Below, piece after piece: positions 52,755 through 64,000 of a stretch of 64,000 bases of DNA. The stretch lies in the NCBI GenBank assembly GCA_949128115.1, contig OX421966.1:55301416-55365415 (forward strand), in the 5' to 3' direction. Both the position numbers and the translations under genes were made by a program. This DNA is from Anaspis maculata. Its lineage: Eukaryota > Arthropoda > Insecta > Coleoptera > Scraptiidae. How positions within the stretch are numbered: the stretch's first letter is position 1; each line of letters begins with the position of its first letter. The notes below the pieces were generated by a model. The model did no database searches. It was not told where the DNA came from and was given only the letters and a program-made list of their open reading frames with translations.

Positions 52755-55700
52755 GGATTAGCTGATGAATCGTGCATTTTGAGTAAAAGCTAGGGTCAAG
52801 TTATTTTCGTGTTCTACGATAAAAACGAAAATTTTTGAGGGTGGGAGGCATTCTGGGATTTCACCCAGGGGGGGCTGAGGGGGGGTTTTTCGGGACCCTC
52901 TGGGTGATTTACTTGTTTTTCATGAGAGAAGCCAAATCCTTTTTTTTCAAATTCTGTGATTTATTTCGAGATTTTTGGGATGTATATTCACCCCCCATTT
53001 TCAACCGGGGGGCCTTGGGGGGAATATTTAGGGTTGTTTCCACGATTTTCATCTTCTGCTAAATTAAGACGTATATTGACGTGCTTGATATCGTTTCTCA
53101 CTAAATCCCGCCTTCTGAATACGAATCTGGCCTTGAAATTACAACACGAGCAGGTTTGAACTAGTTATGCAAGAAAAAACAGTTTTTTTGGGCCCACTTT
53201 TTTGACACGTCTTAATTTGGGCCCAAGGCTTAGGCGATCAAAATCCTCATGAGGATCATTAGTTTTAAGTATTTTGAACATAATAATCGTGTACTGGATG
53301 CGCCTTTTGCTTTCAGAACCACACCCAATTGTTTTCTTGGAGAACGGTCCAATAATTTTTGAGCTAACTAATTAATTTGCTTAAACAATTGTGCCTTTCG
53401 TGTAAAAGGCAGACATCGGCAATTTTCCTGGTCTACAATTGAAATGAAAATTTTTGAGAGTGGGAGGCATTCTGGCTTTGCACCCAGAGGGGGCTGAGGG
53501 GGGATCTTTTCTGGGACTCTTGGAGTAATTGACTTGTTTTTCATAAGAGAGGCCAAATCCATCATTTTTCTAATTCTGTAATTTTTTACAGAATTTTCGG
53601 AATGTTTACTTACCCCCATTTTGAACCAAGGGGCCCTGGAGGGACTTTTTGAGATTGTTTCCACGATTTCTATTTTTTGCTAAGTAAGGATCTATATTGA
53701 CGTGCTTGGTATCGTTTCTTACTGAATCCCACCTTCTAAATCCAAATCTGATGTTGGAAATACGATACAAGCAGGTTTGAACTAGTTGTGTGGGAAAAGC
53801 AGGTTTTTTGGATCCAGTTTTTTGACATACCCTAATTTGGGCTCAAGGTTCCAAAACCAAAGGCGCATGCTTTATATGTTGTAAATACTTGAAACTATTG
53901 ATTGTGAGGAGGATTTTGATCCTGAACCCTTAGACCCAAATTGAAAGATGTCATAAAAATGGACCCAAAAAACCTGTTTTTCTTGCCTAACTAGTTAAAA
54001 CCTGCTCAAATCGTATTTCCAATACCAGATTTGGATTTAGAAGGTGGGATTTAGTAGGAAATGATACCAAGCACGTTAATATACAGGGTGTCCGTTTTTC
54101 GAGGCTAAGCATGGGTATCTCGCTTATCTTAAGAGATACAAAGTCGGTTAAATTAGGAAAAAGTTGCGCATTTTCATGACGATCAATGATCCAAGAAGAA
54201 ATTTGACGTATCGATTTTCGTTATCGAGATATCGTGAAAAAACAGGATTTTGATTTTTGTTTTTATTTTTTATTCAAAAAACGGTTGAAGGTGGCCTTTT
54301 CTAATCTAGACATTGTCAAGGCACTTTTTCTAGGGGAATCCAAATCTGACAAAATCTTTATTTTAGCTTTCAAAGCAACCGAGATACGACATTCAACTTT
54401 TTTCTTTAATGGGCGCCATATTGGATTCTGATATTTTTGAATACGGTATTCTTATCTGGTTAGAACGATGTGCCACATGTCATTGTTGAATAAATGTTTG
54501 ACATTTACGTTTTTTTTTATTGTCGATGCTGATTTGGTTTCCAAAGCACTCTTTGAAAAATTGAATTTTTTTTTGCTCTGAAGCATGAATTCAACAGTGG
54601 CATGTGACACATCGTTGTAACCAGAAAATAAAATTGTATTAAAAAATGTCAAAATCCAATATGGCGCCCATAAGAGAAAAAAAAGTTGAATGACATATCT
54701 CGGTTGTTTTGAAAGCTAGAATGATGATTTTAGCAACATTGAATTCCCCTTGAAAAACTGCCCCCACAATGTCTTAACTAGAAAAGGCTACCTTCAACTG
54801 TTTTTCGAATAAAGAATAAAAACAAAAATTACAAATTTCTGTTTTTTCTCGATATTTCGAAAACTAAAACTGACAAGTCAAATATCTTCTTGGATCATTG
54901 ATCGTCATGAAAATTCGCAACTTTTTTCTAATTTAACCGACTCTGTATCTCTAAAGATAAGCGAGATACCCATGCTTAGCCTCGAAAAACGGACACCCTG
55001 TAGATCCTAAATTAGCAAAAAATAAAAATCGTGGAAACAACCCCAAAAAGTCCCCCCAGGGCACATTGTTCAAAATGGGGGGTGAGTAAACATTCCGAAA
55101 ATTCTATTAAAAATTACAGAATTAAAAAAATTATAGATTTGGCTTCTCTCATGAAGAATAAGTGAATTACTCCAAGGGTCCCAAAAAAGATCCCCCCTCA
55201 GCCCCTCCTGGGTGCAAAGCCAGAATGCCTCTCACCCTCATTAATTTTCATTTTAATCGTGGAACACAAAAATTACTGGTGTTTGCCTTTTACACGGAAT
55301 GCACAATTGTTTGAGGAAATTAATTATTTTGCTGAAACATGATTGGACCGCTTCTCCAACAAATCAATTGTGTGTGATTCTGAAATCAAAAGGCGCATTA
55401 AGGGCATGATTTTTATGTTCCAAACACTTGAAACTAATGATCCTCAGGAGGATTTTGATCGCAGAAACCTTGGGTCAAAATTTAGGCTTGTCAAAAAAGT
55501 GGGCCCGAAAAACCAGTTTTTTCTTGCATAACTAGTTCAAACCTGCTCATGTTGTAATTTCAACACCAGATATGGATTTAGAAGGCGGGATTTAGTGAGA
55601 AACGATACCAAGCACGTCAATATACGTCCTGATTTAGCAGAAAATGAAAATCGTGGAAACAATCCTAAATTGTCCCCCCAAGGCCCCCGGATGAAAATGG

Positions 55701-55950
55701 GGGGTGAATAAACACCCCAAAAATTTCGGAATAAATCACAAAATGTAAAAAAATGGATTTGGCTTCTCGCATGAAAAACAAGTAAATCACCCAGAAGGCC
55801 CCAAAAAACCCCCCCTCAGCCTCCCCTGGGTGAAATTCCAGAATGCCTCCCACCCTCAAAAATTTTCATTTTCATCGTAGAACACGAAAATAACTTGACC
55901 CTGGCTTTTACTCAAAATGCACGATTCGGCATAAAAATTGCAATAAGCTG
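52755..55950. mobile_element. 3.2 kb nested foldback complex
   Basis: The outer arms run from about 52755 (GAATCGTGCATTTTGAGTAA, TTATTTTCGTGTTCTACGAT) to 55950 (inverse). Within each side the sequences GTGGGAGGCATTCTGG, GGGGGGCTGAGGGGGG, AACTAGTTATGCAAGAAAAA and GAGGATCATTAGTTT recur inverted. A second set of arms lies at 53430-53800 and 55005-55290, a local hairpin is centred near 53900, and the TA-flanked element 54084-55000 sits inside. No transposase ORF is present. Confidence 0.7.
54084..55000. mobile_element. foldback with TA duplication and an empty site in the window
   Basis: Ends CAGGGTGTCCGTTTTTCGAG and CTCGAAAAACGGACACCCTG are exact inverses, each next to TA. Arms of over 350 bp include AAGCATGGGTATCTCGCTTA and its inverse. 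The paralogous stretch near 53680-53712, read on the minus strand, gives CAATATAGATCC at the insertion point with one TA, showing the pre-insertion state. Confidence 0.85.
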
Positions 55951-56027
55951 CCGGACTATTTGAAGCTATGGTTCTACTCAGTACTTTCCGATTCAAAACG
56001 TAAGTGGGACAAAGCTAACGACTTATA

Positions 56028-58457
56028 CAGGGTGGTCCTCGTTTTATGTCAATTAATTTAAGGATCAATAGAGAATGAAAAATGAAGGGGACTTTCTTCA
56101 GAAAACATATTTGAGAAATGCCTAATAACAGAGATACAGCCCTTCAAAGTTGGAAATAAATAATCGTTTTTTCCGCATAACTTTTGAACCGTTCAACCGA
56201 TTTCATTCAAAATAGAACAAAAGGTTTACTGAAGTTATCCCCTGTCGAACAATCATAACATGTTCCATAAAAAAGTTTCAGGAGCGTAGATATCAGGGAG
56301 TGTTCCTACCCCCCCCCCTATTTCTCACCCACCAATTATTTTTGAAAACTGCTCATAATTTTGAATTCTACGTTCAATTTAGAAGAAAAGTCACTCCTGC
56401 AAAATTTTGATTAGAGGCTTCGTTTAGGAGATATTCGAGTTTGAAACTTCCCAAAATCGCCACTTTCCAGAACCCAAATTGTTTTTTTTTCCTGAAAATT
56501 TCCCGTGTTTTGGAAAATATGGTGGTTTATCAACTTAGAAATTCTAGAAAACCTATTTCAGCTGAGAAATCATGAGTTTCTTTGAATTTTAATTTTTAGA
56601 CCTTTGAAAGTGGCGATTTCGGGATGTTTCCTAAAGTTTCAAACCCAAATATCTCCTAAACGAAGCCTCTAATCAAAATTTTGCAACAGTGATTTTTCCT
56701 TCAAAATTGAACGTAGAATTCAAAATTATGAACAATTTCCAAAAATAACTAGCGGGGTGAAAAATAGGGGGGAAAAGTAGGGTCACCCCCTAATGTCTAA
56801 GCCCCTGAAACTTTTTTATGGAACATGTTATGATTGTTCGACAGGGGATAATTTCACTGTACCTTTGGTTCTATTTCAAAATTTTTTATTGACTTCACGA
56901 AAAAATTTTCTTTCTATTTCAAAAAAAACTGTTAAAACAATTGCTCTAGAGACATTGAAATATTCCGTTTTAATTTTGAAACATCACTTATACACTAACT
57001 ATACTAGATAAAAATTTTTCACCTACCTACTGGAATTCAGTGTTTCATCTACTAAATATTTTTATACAATATCTACATAAACACACAATATTAATTTACT
57101 TTTTAAGTTTGTAATGTTCTTTATTGTTAAGTATTCCTTGTATTTACAGACCATTTATTATAATGGTAGGACGTTATTGTTTACAATAAATATATATAAT
57201 CAAATCGGTTGAACGGTTCAAAAGTTATGCGAAAAAAACGATTATTTATTTCCAACTTTGAAGGGCTGTATCTCTGTTATTAGGCATTTCTCAAATATGT
57301 TTTCTGGAGGAAGTCCCCTTCATTTTTCATTCTCTATCGATCCTTAAAGGACCCCGCACGATTCTTATGGAAAATGGCTCCCGGTTAAATTCTCTGAATT
57401 TTTGATAAGTTGTAGCTCATGAGATACTAATCAAATACCGTGAACCTCAAACTCAAATAATGGACAGTTTTTTATCCCCACAGGGGGTTGAAGTTGGAGG
57501 TTTTGACGGCTCAAAAATGATATTCTGACGTAAATAAGAGCTTTTTATTTGGTTTCTCTTCAAGTTGTGTTTCATGCTAAATGTATTTAGTAGACAGAAA
57601 AATATCAACCCCCTCCTCCACCCCCATCCCCTATCTACCATCACAAAATTCGAGATTACTTTCAAAAGCCATGCAGATGGTTTCTGTGATTTAAATGATG
57701 GATTTTGACATGAAAATTATTTTCCACCCCCAATGTTGGGGTGCCGATTTTCCAATTTTCCTCGGTTAATTTGGCTGAATTTTTGGTTTTGTGTACTTCT
57801 AATTCTGCTGAACAAAAAGTTCCCGTGCCAAAACTTATTCCTATGGACACTTTTCGCTCTACGGGGGACTGAATTTGAATATTTGAGAGCATAAATATAT
57901 TGAACTTCAGTCCCCTGTAGCACAAAAACTGTTCATAGAAATAAGTTTTGGTATGGGAACTTTTTGTTCAGCAGAATTAGAAGTACACTATACCAAAAAT
58001 TCAGCCAAATTAACCGAGGAAAATTGGAAAATCGGCACCCCAACATTAGGGGTGGAAAATAATTTTTACGTCAAAATTCATAATTTAAATCACAGAAGCC
58101 ATCCGTATGGCTTTTGGGAGTAATCTTGAATTTGATGATGCTAGATAGGGGTTGGGGGTGGAGGAGGGGGTTGATATTTTGCTGTCAAATAAATACGTTC
58201 AGCGTGAAACACAACTTGAAGAGGAACCAAATAAAAAGCTTTTATCAACGTCATAATATCATTTTGAAGCCGTCAAAACCTCCAACTTTAACCCCCTGTG
58301 GGTAAAAAACTGTCCATTATTCAAGTTTGGGGCTCACGGTATTTGATTAGTATCTCATGAGCTACAACATATCAAAAATTCAGAGAATTTAACCGGGAGC
58401 CATTTTCCATAAGAATCGTGCGGGGTCCTTTAATGACATAAAAGTCGGACTACCCTG
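56028..58457. mobile_element. foldback of the CAGGGTG/TA group carrying a TTAA-flanked element
   Basis: Left end CAGGGTGGTCCTCG with TTTTATGTCAATTAA and right end TGACATAAAA with GGACTACCCTG are flanked by TA. Left-arm blocks (AACAGAGATACAGCCCTTCA, CATAACTTTTGAACCGTTCA) return inverted at 57205-57300. The right arm is split at TTAA by the element 57348-58429. Confidence 0.8.
57348..58429. mobile_element. TTAA-flanked foldback element (piggyBac-type target)
   Basis: Ends AGGACCCCGCACGATTCTTA and TAAGAATCGTGCGGGGTCCT are exact inverses over at least 30 bp and are flanked by TTAA (57344-57347 and 58430-58433). The arms continue for hundreds of bases (CTCATGAGATACTAATCAAA, ATGGACAGTTTTTTA and inverses) to a centre near 57890. 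Removing the element and one TTAA restores the host arm GATCCTTAATGACATAAAA. No transposase frame; it would be non-autonomous. Confidence 0.85.
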
Positions 58458-58459
58458 TA

Positions 58460-59140
58460 TAGACGACCAGCGGCCAGCGACCAGCCACCGACGCTGCAGC
58501 ACAACACGCAAGCGACCGATGAGCAGTTAGTGTGATTCACTGTAGACCACCTGTTTGTCACACCAAAAACTGCGGCAACTAATCTCCCTGCAAATCTGAG
58601 AACTGCAAGGAAGCCAATGATTTGCTATCAAACTGTATCATTGTCAACACTGACACTAAACGCTATGTCGACGCACTGTGATTTCTCAGATATCTTGGCA
58701 ATGCGATAAAAAATCGTTCCGATTTAAAGGGCCACGATATGTAGAAAGACGGTCCCCGAGGCTTGATGTGAAGCTGTTATGACAACACTAAATTTGTGCG
58801 CTTATTGGCATTCCGGTTTTATTTCAACTTATAGAATAATTCTCAATGACAATTATTGACAACTCACAACTTTTGGAGATATCACACATAGAGTGGTTCC
58901 TTTTCACTTGAGATACAACCCCCCCCCCCCCAATCGAGCGACCAATCGAGCAACAACCATCGAAATCCAGCGGACACGTGGTTCGATCTGTTTCGGAAAT
59001 CATCAGTGTTGAAGCATTAATAAAAAAATCCGAGACTACCTAAACAGAGTGATTAGAAGCTAAAGAATTCTATGAAAATGAATAGTAGTTTTCATGACAT
59101 TTTTGTGTTTCAGTGGGCATGTGCAAGATTTGACAGTTCG
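58460..59140. other. intergenic sequence, nothing recognised
   Basis: Contains a C12 run near 58920; no gene or bounded element. Confidence 0.4.
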
Positions 59141-59145
59141 GGTCG

Positions 59146-59761
59146 GCTAGCACCCACATACTTAAATAGCTATACCGCTCATGAACCTATTGCGCATTCT
59201 GCCGCGCCGCGTAACAGAAGGAGTTAGAGAATGACGCCATTTTGATGGTTAATTTCCAGTGTATCTCAAAATACCGAGCTATATAGCTACCACAAAATAT
59301 CCCAAGTGCCGTGAAACTGATCAAATTTTCTGCAATTTTACAATAGCGATCCAGTTTTCTCAAGTACCATCACGTAAGTGTATTTAGTTTTCTTGAAATT
59401 ACGAAATACTCACATCGAGTTGGATGGTTGGGAGTCACTGTACTCTCAGTAAACGAAACGTCAAGTGACAGCTTTTTGACAGTGTAAATAAACATCACGT
59501 AGTTAACCGGACTTTTGGATGCTGGAATGATCGCACACCTTTTCTTCACCTGTTGATTCCCACTTGATGTTATTAGTGTTGATTCCACGTACTTTGAGGG
59601 AGAAGCAAAATAATGTCGTGCTTAGTCAAGTGGCCAACTAGCGAAGTGGTGCCAGTCCACACCACCCAAAGTCCCTAAATAACCATCAAGATGGCGGCGC
59701 CCATTATTACAAGTGTCGGACGTCTCTCTTGCGCGGTATAGCTATTTAAGTATGTGCTAGC
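59146..59761. mobile_element. MITE with about 33 bp terminal inverted repeats
   Basis: GCTAGCACCCACATACTTAA and ATAGCTATACCGC at the left are the inverse of GCGGTATAGCTAT and TTAAGTATGTGCTAGC at the right. The interior is not palindromic and has no domain (the ORF 59370-59588 is unsupported). Confidence 0.65.
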
Positions 59762-59769
59762 ACCAGAGG

Positions 59770-61423
59770 TATAAGTCTTTTTCGAGCGAGTAACTTTTTG
59801 TAACCGGTTGGTTATTAGCGGTTGACATTAGATTGACAGATACTGTCATTTTTTTGACATCTGACATTTCTCGCTAAAACGTTGCGGTTATAACTTTGGT
59901 TATCAGCATTTGGCGGGAAAAGAGGGACTGGATAGCTTCAAATAGTTGCGTACTTGTACTTGTCTCTGTTACATACCGTGTATTTGAACCATTCGTAATC
60001 TGGGATAGCTTTGAAGGTGAAAAATTCAGTCATTCAGCCAATCCAGTCACTTGAATCGATGAACATCTCGTTTCCGAAGTCACCCGGGTGAGCCCCAATC
60101 AGGGCCCTGATTACGAATTTTGTGGATCACACGTGTATCGTGATCACATCACACATACAATCCACGTTTACCATCACGTACATCACTTCAGCGCATACAT
60201 GAGAACGCATACCTGCAGAGCGCGGTAATTTCAATTTTGACGCACGAAGTGTCACTGTCAAAGGCAACTGTTAATCAATAATTGAAATGTAAACAAACAA
60301 CAAACATAACCCCCTAACCATTCAACATTTAATATTGTTCAGAATGAAATGTTACTCAGAAAAGATTCAGGTGATACGAAACACAACGAGTTGCAAGGCG
60401 ATCGACGAAACAAGAGCGTTATTTGGTTAGATCTGTCGAAACGTCAAATCGACGTCAAGCGCTGTCAGCTGAAATTTGCGTGACATTACACACGCACACC
60501 GTATTATAATGTTGTCAACTTGTTGTCGTGATATAGATATGGCAACGTCCTACTTTCACAGGTATGCGCAGAAGCCTTTCGGGAAACGTGGATTTCCGTA
60601 ACATTACACACGCACGAGACACGCACACGCGGGTCGCTATTCTTGAATCGTGTGAGAAAAGTCCCTGGGAGTTTTATATAATCCGTACTACAATTATGTA
60701 GCGAAAGTTGCCTAAAAACCACTATTTTAGGCAACATTTGCTACATCAGTGTACTGCGGAATGTATTTTACTCCCAGAGACTTTTCTCACACGATTCAAG
60801 AATAGCGGCCCGTATCACAGTGTTGTCAACTTGTTGTCGTGATATAGATATATGGCAACGTCCTACTTTCACAGGTATGCGCAGAAGCCTTTCGGGAAAC
60901 GTGGATTTCTATGAAATCCTGTTTGTTTTCTTGTTCATGGTGTACTACCGAAGGAACAATAAATAGTTATATTAAATTGAATTGAAAATCAACTATTCAT
61001 ATTTCTACTATGTAAATAGGAGGTATGACAAGTACTTTCAGGATTAAACCACCATCAGGCGGCCATCGGACATCTGGATTACCCGATGCTCTTGTGGGTC
61101 CATCGCAGATGAGTCCATCGTCTTCGATGATTCTTCTCGTCGCCAAGTCAAGTTGTCAAGTTTTTGAGGTTAGGTTAGGTTCGTTTCACGATTGGAAATG
61201 CTAGACCGCTGCTTGTTTCAAATTCAAATCTGTTGCCGCCACAATTTGTTCTCCCACCATAACAATAACCAGCCTCATGATCAGGTTATGAAATATATAA
61301 CCGGTGATGATATCAAAATGGCGGCACTTCCTTCACCGCTTATAACCAATCCTCGCTCAAACGTCAAATTCTATAACCAAGTGTAACCGGTCATGAACGG
61401 TTATTCGCTCGAAAAAGACTATA
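59770..61423. mobile_element. terminal-inverted-repeat element with a nested hairpin
   Basis: TATAAGTCTTTTTCGAGCGA and TAACCGG-type blocks at the left match the inverse of TCGCTCGAAAAAGACTATA at the right. The 1.6 kb interior carries a direct duplication (60505-60600 and 60820-60912) separated by the hairpin 60631-60811. No transposase was seen, so it may be a non-autonomous relic. Confidence 0.5.
60631..60811. mobile_element. hairpin element, copy 1
   Basis: CGCTATTCTTGAATCGTGTG and AGAAAAGTCCCTGGGAGT mirror the right arm, with GTAGCGAAAGTTGCCTAAAA pairing across a very short loop with TTTTAGGCAACATTTGCTAC. A related copy is at 61567-61703. Confidence 0.65.
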
Positions 61424-61429
61424 GAGTGG

Positions 61430-62500
61430 GGAGAATGATTACAGAGCTGTACGAGTCGGGCAAGCACGCGAAGGTCGAATACACAATATTGCGCGGAAGT
61501 GGCGCTCCGACACGGATGTCATGCGAACTAAGAAAACGGTGACAAGTTATCATCGCGCATGTTCAGGGCCGCTATCCTTGAATCGTCTGAGAAAAGTCCC
61601 AGGGAGTTTTATATAATCTGTACTACACTTCTGTAGCGAAAGTTGCCTAAAAATCACGATTTTAGGCAACATTCGCTACATCAGTGTACTGCGGAATGTA
61701 TACAGCACTGACTAAATGAAATATCCTCAGACAATTTCGCGGTAAATTTGAATGTTATGGTTGAAGTGTTCAATGTTTTTTTTTATTTCGTAATTTGGGC
61801 ATTTGGGAATGATCCCTCACATATGTACTTTCATGAATAGGTTGCGAGGGTTACTCCGATTTTTCTATGTAACCACTTCTACTTGAAAAGGACGCATAAT
61901 CCATTGAGCTTAGTTTGAGAATCACCTATTTTACAGCGTAACATATGGAAGACTTAGAACGAATCACCTCGTTTTTTAGCGCATGCGCTAAGCGGTCACG
62001 CAATATTGTGTATTCTTGCCGACCGGCAAGGAACGTGAGCATGCGCTCTAGACCTGATGATAACTACTATTGTGCTTAATTGTGTTCTACGTAGGTTATG
62101 TTATGGGACCAGTGTGACTGTAGGTACTCTTAGGAAAAAATAATCTTAAGATTAACAGCTCACCCTGTATAGAAAACAAATTCACTACAGACTTAACAGT
62201 GGTTGATTTTTTGTACTAATTATTTAGCCATACTATATCTTACAAAAATCTTTTGAAATAGCGAAAAAAGAAGCGATCAAAGGACCAACCTTTCTCCCTC
62301 CATAACTTCTAAATTCAAAGACATAGATTGAATTATCCATGTCAGGATAAAGCACATTTACACACGTCACAAGTCACAATCACAACAATATGAATACATA
62401 CTGCATAGTATGCAATAACAAAGCAACAATAGTATAGACACAATACCATAGTACCTATCATACAACAGAACAACAGCAGTGCACAGTTATAACAATACAA
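61430..62500. other. intergenic sequence with a truncated hairpin copy
   Basis: Apart from 61567-61703 and a lone CACCCTGTATA end near 62162, nothing is recognised. Confidence 0.4.
61567..61703. mobile_element. hairpin element, truncated copy 2
   Basis: Shares GCTATCCTTGAATCGTCTGA, AGTTTTATATAATCTGTACT and TTAGGCAACATTCGCTACAT with copy 1 and stops at GCGGAATGTATA, lacking the outer right arm. Confidence 0.6.
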
Positions 62501-62519
62501 AGATAGTAAATAATATTAG

Positions 62520-62945
62520 TTACAGGTAGTGCTGCCAATTTTTGAAAGAAAGAAATTCTTCGGCTGTGTAGAACGCCTTGTTCAGCAGGATCTCTTTGAC
62601 AGTTCTTTCAAGCTGAGCTGGAGACATTGTTCCAAGAAGGTGGTTTGGTAAACTATTGAAAAATGCTATCCCGTGATAATAGGTCTGTTTTGGCAGCAGT
62701 TGGATCCATTCCGAAAACCGTCAGAAATGGGTGCCCAGATTAATATTCATTCTATTGTGCTGGAGGCTCAACGAATTTTTACCTGTGTGCTTGCTTCTGA
62801 TAATTTGCAAACCGTTTCTAACTGCTACCTGAACAGAGCTATTGAGTCGCCTCCCTCGAGCGTTTGAGACGGTGGAATGGCACAACATAGTTATCTTTAT
62901 ACCGTGTATCGTGGAGGTGTGGGTTGATCTGGTAGTCGGTTGCAT
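62520..62945 (-). pseudogene. decayed LINE reverse transcriptase, C-terminal end
   Basis: On the minus strand a frame from about 62930 reads HLHDTRYKDNYVVPFHRLKR, a pattern common near the C-terminus of insect non-LTR retrotransposon ORF2. In a shifted frame the end reads GIAFFNSLPNHLLGTMSP, then LERTVKEILLNKAFYTAEEF, and stops at 62520-62522. At least two frame breaks separate these parts. The family (Jockey- or CR1-like) is inferred from the pattern only. Confidence 0.55.
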
Positions 62946-62949
62946 TAGA

Positions 62950-64000
62950 TTTGACATACATTATGGCCTGTAAAATGTACAGGCAGGGCAAAGTTAGAAT
63001 TCGATGCCCTATAAAGGCCTGTCTGCAATCAGCTCTGTACTGGAGCCCAGATAATATCCTTATGCATTTTCTTTTTTATTTATACAATACAATTTTCAAA
63101 CATTTTTTAGCACCCTACTATGACGTTACTTACATCTCTAAAGAGGGTGTACCGTGTTTAATCGCAAACATTTTGCCCGTGGATAAAACATCAAAAAATA
63201 AGTGGACTTTCTTAAGAAAACTTTGTTCAAAAACGTAGGTACCGTTGCGGACTTTTTAAAGTGGACGACAGTTGACAGATTTCTCAGGATTCTGGCCTGA
63301 ACGTCGCATGACAGCAAGCCAACTCGTTGACATTGTCGTCCACTTTATTTTGGCCGCAATCGTACAATAACTGAGATACTGCCCTTCAAAGCTAAGATTA
63401 AAATATCGTTTTTCTCACATACTTTTCACACCGTTGAACCAATTCGCCTTAAATTTTTGCATACGTGGTTATCAAGTGAATCCCCGAAAACTGTCACTAA
63501 AAGAAAACTTATCACAAAATTTTGACACATTGGCTATTTTGCAAAAGTGCCGGGGCACTTGGATTCTGCAATCAATGGGGTACTTGCCAATGGAATAGAT
63601 TCAGCTGGAAATACTTTTGATTGCTAGTATAAGTGATAAGGGGACTCTACTGAGAATTTCACAAAAATCCCGTCGTTTTCTACAGAAAAAAACGAATTTG
63701 AAAAATCCTCCTAAAAGCTTCGCGCCAGGACAGGGATTTTGAGTGGGGTTGGTCTGACTGGGTGACAATGGAATAATCAAGAATGTCAGGGATGTCACTG
63801 TGACACTGTCATTTTGAACATGCTATCGCAAAACCGGTTTCCTATCGAATTCTCTTACCATGAGCATTTACACAATAAAGTCGAACAAGGTTCCGAAGAA
63901 ACTGACTCCAGAAACTTCTTATAACACTGTCTCAGTCGAGATAATTTATTTCCAGGGGAAAATCTGGAGGATCACCAATAGCACAGAAATAAGAGGCTGA
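62950..64000. other. intergenic sequence with a short hairpin element
   Basis: Contains the inverted repeat 63257-63347 and, at 63366-63460, a fragment resembling the left arm of the foldback at 56.0 kb (GAGATACTGCCCTTCAAAG, CACCGTTGAACCAATT). No gene recognised. Confidence 0.45.
63257..63347. repeat. short inverted-repeat element
   Basis: TAAAGTGGACGACAGTTGAC at the left and a GTTGACATTGTCGTCCACTTTA-like inverse at the right; 20 bp arms with a 50 bp centre. Confidence 0.5.

Overview
This is nuclear DNA from an arthropod, most likely an insect. The support is AT-rich sequence, genes with short GT-AG introns of 51-86 nt, insect-like versions of conserved eukaryotic genes, tRNA-derived SINEs, a decayed non-LTR retrotransposon, and a very dense load of short inverted-repeat DNA elements. 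The order cannot be fixed from sequence alone. Two fragments resembling P-element/THAP zinc fingers and the CCGT-rich simple repeats would suit a hemipteran, but this is weak.

Genes. (1) About 10.1-15.0 kb, plus strand: a three-exon gene for a conserved-looking protein I cannot name; its 5' end is unresolved because the only plausible ATG is in another frame. (2) 27815-30307, minus strand: an intronless PPIL4-type cyclophilin with an RRM and an expanded RD/RS-like tail. (3) 31239-35704, plus strand: NSUN4, the mitochondrial rRNA m5C methyltransferase, divergent from PPIL4. Its last exon lies beyond a 2.9 kb intron and a possible in-frame cassette exon lies between. (4) 41805-42931, minus strand: Aurora B kinase in four exons. 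(5) 48948-49221, plus strand: two exons that look like the 5' end of a gene whose product starts MGNKQ (possible N-myristoylation). A frameshifted gene-like remnant lies near 18.2-18.7 kb.

Everything else is mostly repeats. The dominant class is the foldback element: two long arms with little or no loop and no transposase gene. Many have ends reading CAGGGTG...CACCCTG next to TA. At 54084-55000 an empty paralogous site in the same window supports TA target duplication. Foldbacks are nested in one another at 1.75-4.4 kb, 19.1-21.2 kb, 36.0-38.1 kb, 52.8-55.9 kb and 56.0-58.5 kb. One nested element (57348-58429) is instead flanked by TTAA, as expected of piggyBac-type insertion. There are also SINEs with target duplications, tandem arrays (32.9-33.3, 39.6-40.3, 43.8-44.5, 45.0-45.3 kb), a LINE 3' fragment (62.5-62.95 kb) and a LINE-like tail (41.1 kb).

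The genes do not form a pathway. PPIL4 (RNA/spliceosome-linked), NSUN4 (mitochondrial ribosome) and Aurora B (mitosis) are unrelated housekeeping functions set among repeats. No rRNA, intact tRNA gene, CRISPR or prokaryotic operon is visible. All exon boundaries and element ends were read by eye and may be off by a few bases.
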